64,000 nt of DNA from NCBI GenBank assembly GCA_028386065.3, contig JAKUCV010000874.1:97572-161571 (forward strand), read 5' to 3'. This document shows, piece by piece, positions 58,523 through 64,000 of this stretch (the first letter of the stretch is position 1; every line of letters starts with the position of its first letter). This DNA comes from Turnera subulata. Taxonomy: Eukaryota; Streptophyta; Magnoliopsida; Malpighiales; Passifloraceae. A program made the position numbers and the translations under genes. A model generated the notes under the pieces. The model made no database searches, was not told where the DNA came from, and was given only the letters and a program-made list of their open reading frames with translations.

Positions 58523-59590
58523 TCAGTGGCGCTTCCTACCACCGCCCTTCTTCTTCCCCTTGTTCTTTTTTCCACTCCCACTACTCTTCCTTCCTTTACT
58601 GATCATATGAGCACTAGAATTATCATCCCTAGATGGGGTTGGATTTAACAAATGCTTCACATCAAGCACTCCATTTCTGAAACGACCTTCACTAGCTTTC
58701 AGCACCCTGTCCTCGGGTTTCCGTTTCCCCCCTGATCTTCTACTGCCACTGCCACTGCCACGCTTCGCTCCAAATCTTCCAAGAATGAGATGCTAAAATA
58801 TTGATGGGTTAGTTCAAGGATATCAAATTCATGAGGCAAAATCTACTAGCACTTCCAAAGATGGTGGGAGAAATCAATCACCTCTTGTTCCAGCATTTGA
58901 CGCATTTTTTCCTCTCTTTTCTTCTGGTTCTTCATCTGCGGGAGTGCTACACTTAAAGGTAGTCTCCGGTTCTTGGGAGGCTGTATACATCAAGCATGCA
59001 TTGCAGACAACAGTTAAAAAAAGCTGGGAATGCAAATTTTAGTCTTCCATATTGAAAATGTGCCAACCGCAATAGCTGCATGTTCAGTGCATACATATTT
59101 CTTACCTTCCCACCAAGATCAACTACCTTCTTGTTCTCCAATGCCTTCTTGTCTTTCCATGTCATATGTGAGGCACCTGATTTAGAATGGAACAAAACAA
59201 ACCAAAATAATAAGACAATAGCTTTCCAAGAGGAGAAAAAACAGAAAAATGCAACAACAATAAACAAGACAGAGCTATTAGCTGGGAATCACGCTGCCGA
59301 TTAACAAAAACAGATCTTATAAAATCGTGGGTTCTAATTAGGCAGCGAAAAGTTCAAAATTTTATCCCAAACTACAAAACATGTTTGTACTCTGGTGGGT
59401 GATAATCAAATTAAAAGAGAGAGAGAGAGAGGGAGTGAAGAAGAACACAATACAAGCATCAAATCAAGAAAATAGGATGTACGGAAGCACCTAATTTCTC
59501 AATGTCCTTCATAATAGTCTTAAAATCCCACTGGCGGTCCTCCTGGGTATCCATGGCATCAGTTGTTGTTGTTCGACTTCTCTTCTTCAT
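58523..59590 (-). CDS. DUF4602 / C1orf131-like nucleolar protein
   Basis: Coding exons 59590-59491, 59176-59106, 58980-58882 and 58792-58523 join in frame to 179 residues. The family includes human C1orf131, a small-subunit processome component, so a role in 18S rRNA maturation is likely. Visible features: an acidic-to-basic N-terminus (MKKRSRTTTTDAMD), the conserved block IMKDIEKLGASHMTWKDKK, the PPKNRRLPLSVALPQMKNQ helix with many Lys/Glu, the core KRKPEDRVLKASEGRFRNGV then HLLNPTPS, and a Lys/Gly-rich tail ending KGKKKGGGRKRH. An in-frame ATG at 59695 exists, but the bases between it and 59630 look like a T-rich intron end (TATCTAACAG then GAACTGG), so I prefer 59590. Confidence 0.85.
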
Positions 59591-62054
59591 CTTCTCTTTT
59601 TTCCCTCTTCCAGTTCCTGTTAGATACAGCGACTTCTCACTTTCTTTATTACAAGTAGCTGCAAAGAGAGACAACCGAAGAACCGTAGCTGACATAAACT
59701 GAACTGGAAAACCGAATCGAGACAGTTTTTAATTTTCTTTTTTTTTTTTAAGCAAAAACTGGAGAGAGGAGAAATAAATACCTTTGGCCTGGCCTGGCCT
59801 GGCCTGGGTTTGGCTTCAGGCTTGGGAGAACTGCAGTGTGGGCGGGCAATGGAGGCGGACAACAGAGGCGGTTGGCGGCGAGTAGGGGTTTCCGGACTGG
59901 TTTTGGTGTGAATTGGGAATTTTCTGTTCTATTTTATTTTGTGTCACTACTACAAGAGTATTAAGGGCGCGCGTGTTTTTGGGTATTAACCCGAAATTGG
60001 ACCTAGTCTGCTTAAATTGACGGGCTTAGCTCTGGGATATTGCTTGGACTGGACTTAATTGCTTTGCCCATTCGGTACTTAGCGAGGGTGATTTTGAATC
60101 TGTTTTGTATTTTGTTGCAACTACCCCCCACAAGGTATTTTTTTCATCCAAAAAAAAAAAACTCAAAGCTCTTAAATCCTGCTGTACTGTAACGTATTTT
60201 TTTTTTTTTTATGTTTCTGCCTTTCTGGGGTTGTTACCGCACGAGTTGTTTCTCTTATGATGTAATCTGGATTCTTTCTCACTTTGATCAAAAAAAAAAA
60301 AAAAATTGTACAAGAATTTTGGTATAGACGGATGATTTTTTAACTGGAAACGATCCAATTAGTGAATGTTTCGCACCAGGAGTCCCCATGTATAGAGCAA
60401 ATCATAATCATAAATGATATAAGCTAGTTGTGCCTCATTTTTTCAATGTACTTCTACTTCCCAAGTTACTAATTTTCAGTACTTAGATTCTCGAGCTACT
60501 TAAATTAATTTAATAACATTGCTTTCGCGGTGAATTTGATTACTATGGTAAATCAAATATTCTTTTAAACAGTAAGATATTGATAAAATTTCAGTGGGGG
60601 AAATAAGTAGAAATCATGAGACTTTGCTAACATCCCAAAGTGTGAGCTAAACCATCCGGTCCATACTTTGCTATAGTCATGGAATATGCCAACTTCCTAC
60701 CTTCTACTGAATTTTGTTTACTTTTAGCTAGTTCTTGCTTCCTCCTTTTCTTAATTGAATATTTTATGTGTTAGTAATTAAGGTGCAATTATGATTGTAA
60801 TATGTTTTACAAACTTTGCTATCAGTATTAATATATATATACTTGCTGTCAGGAAAAAAAAAAAAAAAAGAAGCATACGGTCCATACCTTAGTCTTCTTT
60901 TAGCCTTTGGGTTTATCTTGGGGGGATTATAATCTACTAATGATGCTATCGATTTATAAAATTGTCTACCATTTGTTTTTAGAAAAAACAATCCATATAC
61001 TACATTGTCTTATCAAAGGGTGATATTATTACTTTTTAGATATTAGAAGAGTATTCAAGCGACTAATCTTTAGCTGTCAACTTTTCCACTATCAACCCCA
61101 AAAAACCAAACTCTGCCTTACCTAAAGTGGCCAGAGTAATTAACCTTGAAAAAGAGAGTGCCGCCCTAATGACCAATTGGGAGTGACCGCCACTCATTAT
61201 ATCACTCTTGTGAGATAAGAGTACCAATATCATAATTTTCTCCTACCTGTACACCTTATCATTGCACCCAATACACTAATATTTCATTCAAAACCTTAAA
61301 CATGATGTCTGATTCTGTGTAATGGATTATGCTAAATCACGATTGTAAATGGATCTAAATACCTGTGTAAGTTAAGCTTTGTGATACCAAAGAGTATTAC
61401 TACTAGCAAAAGCCACATTCATAAATTAACGGACATTAATCTCGTATATTATGATCCGGAACAACAAAATGCAATTACTTTCCACTGAAAATAAAAAGCA
61501 ATATTGCCTTATTTCATTTCACCATGTTAAAATTAAAACTCTTTAAGACAGAAAAAGCCTTCCGACAAAATGAAAACATAGACCAACCCAAAAGAACGAG
61601 AAAAGAAAAGAAAAGGCAAGTCGATTCAACTCCCACAAAATTCAGTTTTAACAATTTTTTTTAAATGTAAATTGCAGGCTTCACTTTTGTAACTGGAAAG
61701 TACTAACATATACCTTTTACTCAATACAATAGAACAGTATAAGATAAAACCTTTGTCGTAAACATGTTATTATGTACAAAGTAAACTTCCAAATGTTACA
61801 CGAACCTTTCGATCAAAAAGAAAAAAGATGTTACACGAACCCTTGGCATTCTAAGGTGAGGTGCACTTTTTACATCTTTGTATCCCAGGTAGGACTACAG
61901 AGTCGTTTCGAGAGACCAACCCACGAACGAACATTCCGCTGTGTTAGAAGGGACATGCTGTGCTTCTACATCATAAAAGGGACAGACTGTCCCATGTCTT
62001 TCATCATCGATACCTACACGACTGCATATAGCTTCAAGTTGCTTGCATATGCTA
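59591..62054. other. 5' region of the DUF4602 gene, then intergenic
   Basis: The stretch 59629-59862 fits a 5' UTR with one intron (donor GTATTTATT after CCAAAG near 59781). It includes four tandem GGCCT units at 59788-59807. From 59900 to 61880 the DNA is AT-rich without a gene; poly-A/T runs lie at 60150, 60200, 60292 and 60855. The last 170 bases are probably the 3' UTR of the ECM29-like gene. Confidence 0.45.
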
Positions 62055-63619
62055 TTACAGGTTTTCAATGATGTCAATACATTTCTTCAAATTTGACTTT
62101 GCTTCCTCATTCTTTTCCACCTCAAACTGATGCTGAAGTTCTCCCTTAAACCCTACATCCATCTGCCGCCCTGGTGAAAGCTGTCTGTACAGCTTAGCTA
62201 TTTCCAGTAGGCACTCTGAAGCAGTTATGTGCACCTAAATTTGCACAAAACGTACCCGCATTAAAGTTTAAGCAAATCCGGAGCAAAATTGACCAATAAC
62301 AACTGAAAGCAAGGAAGATTCAGAGTGATAAGTGCACAACATTTATTTGACACTACCTTTTCAGGAACACTGCCAGCACATCAGGTGAACGGTTGTTTTT
62401 AGATAGACTAAAGGAATCAATGTTCAACGCCCTGTATTTCATGTTATTGACGAGATTGTCTTTTTGCACAAAATTTTAGTTGAGGCCTTTAGTTTTCAGT
62501 GGTAGATAATGTAGACCACTGAAAAACACACCAGAATCATATATCAATGCTAGACTTAATTGGGGCGCCAGCTCAATGTTATGTGAGAGATTTGACATAT
62601 GGCTTCCCATTTAATCAGGCTGGATGGTTGAGATCCATGGTTATCCTAAATGAATATTAAGGGAAAAGCCAAGAAGGAACTAAGCCTCGAGTTCAAATCC
62701 AATCCCAAAACGATTTCTGTGTAGGGACAAAAAAAGAAAACTAGAAGTAAAAATCATTTAGATAATGATCAAAGAGGGAAAAGGAAGACACACCTGTGCA
62801 ATCTTTACTGTGCATATACAATCAACTATCTTAGCTGATACAACATGGAACAGCTGCAAGCACGCACAGCAATTACTAAGAGGGATAACCAGGGGACCCA
62901 GCTACCACATAAACAGAAGAATGAGCTCTTTCATACCTCTTGACCTAAAGAAGTTGCAGCAACCTCTTGGGATGTTCCCCCAGACTCATCCAAGGAGTTC
63001 TGAAGTCTCGAGCAGAGTTCTTTAATTAATGAAAATGCTGACATTTTGACTGGTCCATACACAGTAAAAGAGTTAAAATTAAGACTTTTACAGCAATAGA
63101 TAAACTTTTTGAGATAAAATACCTGTCCATTGGAACCCAGGTGAGAGAGAAATCACAAGCACTTCTATCAAGCTCTTTGCCTGTTCAAGAATATCAGTAA
63201 CACATGCCACATGGATGCATGACGCTAAGCAAACCAGTACTTTTTCAAGCGGGACAGAAGAGTCTTCAACATCATCCAGTTCTGAATGCAAACAAAAGTA
63301 TGCTCAGACTGATATTATACCTTGAACTGATAGAATCTAGTTATTAGTTGACCACATTTCATACGAAGCATCATAATAAAATACAGTATCCCCGCATCCA
63401 AATTTGTGTTGCCAGGGACCAATCTAATCGAAACATGTAGTGGAAGCAAATAATCACAGCATCTGAATGAAAAGCTAAAGCTATATAACGACCTGTTTTG
63501 GTAGAATCATTTGCTGCATGTGCTGGGACGGGTTTGATGGGAGAAGCTGAATTGCACATCCCAAATAGTAATGGGAAAATGACATTAAAGAACTCTGGAC
63601 GGCCAAAAGCTTTTATAAT
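62055..63619 (-). CDS. ECM29: ECM29-like proteasome-associated ARM-repeat protein, C-terminal part
   Basis: Five exons, 63619-63493, 63281-63123, 63049-62937, 62853-62794 and 62234-62055, join in frame and end in TAA. They give about 213 residues; the rest lies beyond the window or further upstream. ECM29 is a large HEAT/ARM-repeat adaptor that tethers the 26S proteasome. Visible text is helical repeat-like: IIKAFGRPEFFNVIFPLLFG, then ILEQAKSLIEVLVISLSPG, VKMSAFSLIKELCSRLQNSL, VVSAKIVDCICTVKIAQVHI, ASECLLEIAKLYRQL and EAKSNLKKCIDIIENL. The assignment rests on my memory of the ECM29 C-terminus; another ARM/HEAT protein is possible. All introns have GT..AG ends. Confidence 0.65.
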
Positions 63620-64000
63620 CTGAAATGTCCAATAGAGCCAAAGCTTAGAAAACATGGTTGAATATCAAGAGAAAAATTACAAGCAGGTCCACAATGTCAA
63701 AGTTCAGCACTAGTAATAACTGAGATGCATACTGATGCAAATCACCTAGGCATGATTGGATATGGCAAGATTATCTTTAGAGGCATCAAAGAGGAGCATC
63801 GGTTTCACAAGAATTTCAGGAAGAGTTGGACATCAAAGCGAAGGACGCAAAGAACGCGTGCAGAAATTCCTGGATCGTGCAGTATCGGGAATAAATTCAT
63901 ATCTCGAGCTCTACAACTCGGATTGCTGCAATCTTGGACTCTCTGGAAAGATAAGACGATGATCTACAACTTTTATGTTGAGCCCAGAAGCTGAATCGTC
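63620..64000. other. Intron of the ECM29-like gene with retroelement leader-like segment
   Basis: Upstream of the first exon seen. The stretch 63878-64000 aligns without gaps to a module in the LTR at 3047-3145 and to 16430-16545. It is therefore probably the beginning of an LTR retroelement inserted in the intron, continuing past the window end. Confidence 0.5.

Noticed and set aside
62660..62710. tRNA-like B-box (GAGTTCAAATCC)
   Set aside because: No A-box, acceptor stem or anticodon arm could be placed around it.

Overview
This window is nuclear DNA from a flowering plant, most likely a eudicot. The evidence is introns with GT..AG ends in every host gene, plant-type LTR retrotransposons (Tekay/Del-like, Tat/Ogre-like, Copia, a Cassandra-like TRIM), an L1-type plant LINE carrying an RNase H domain, and plant-specific gene families. 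I cannot name the species. About two thirds of the window is transposable-element DNA. The host genes sit in the right half and are all on the minus strand.

Layout. 1-4421: a young non-autonomous Ty3/gypsy-type element (partial 5' LTR, 1.5 kb internal region with no gene, 2.4 kb 3' LTR). 4422-5726: Tat-like 3' region and LTR fragment with a TATA box. 5727-15810: a full-length but decayed Tekay/Del chromovirus on the minus strand. 15811-17381: a Tat/Ogre-like LTR ending in a 38-bp near-perfect inverted repeat, followed by an Arg-type primer site. 18659-19504: a Cassandra-like TRIM whose LTR contains a 5S rRNA-derived segment. 20221-21240: a non-autonomous TIR element. 21904-28017: a Copia-type element with matching LTRs and a CTCAC target duplication, holding a LINE-derived fragment and a striking set of short palindromes. 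30305-31847: CPN10 gene copy 1. 32144-38121: a LINE inserted about 0.3 kb upstream of that gene. 38357-45372: a second Copia element. 45568-46185: a cupredoxin-type secreted protein gene. 48666-49908: CPN10 gene copy 2. 50704-52540: a six-exon gene for a 122-residue protein I do not recognise. 52893-56673: a solo LTR with target duplication GTTAT. 58523-59590: a DUF4602/C1orf131-like nucleolar protein gene. 62055-63619: the last five exons of an ECM29-like proteasome-associated ARM-repeat protein. 63878-64000: a retroelement leader-like segment.

The host genes do not form a pathway. The two CPN10 genes are a local duplication (same intron positions; about 85% protein identity by my count). 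They share a promoter layout of telo-box plus heat-shock-element-like palindrome, and were later separated by LINE and Copia insertions.

The most interesting signals lie in non-coding parts of the retroelements: a roughly 90-nt module shared by three otherwise different elements; a block predicted to form three hairpins that is conserved between two LTR families; an array of at least 18 short palindromes centred on CTTC; and one variant primer binding site used by three families. Exon boundaries were read by hand from splice signals and checked by reading-frame arithmetic. Family assignments come from motif recognition only; no database search was made.
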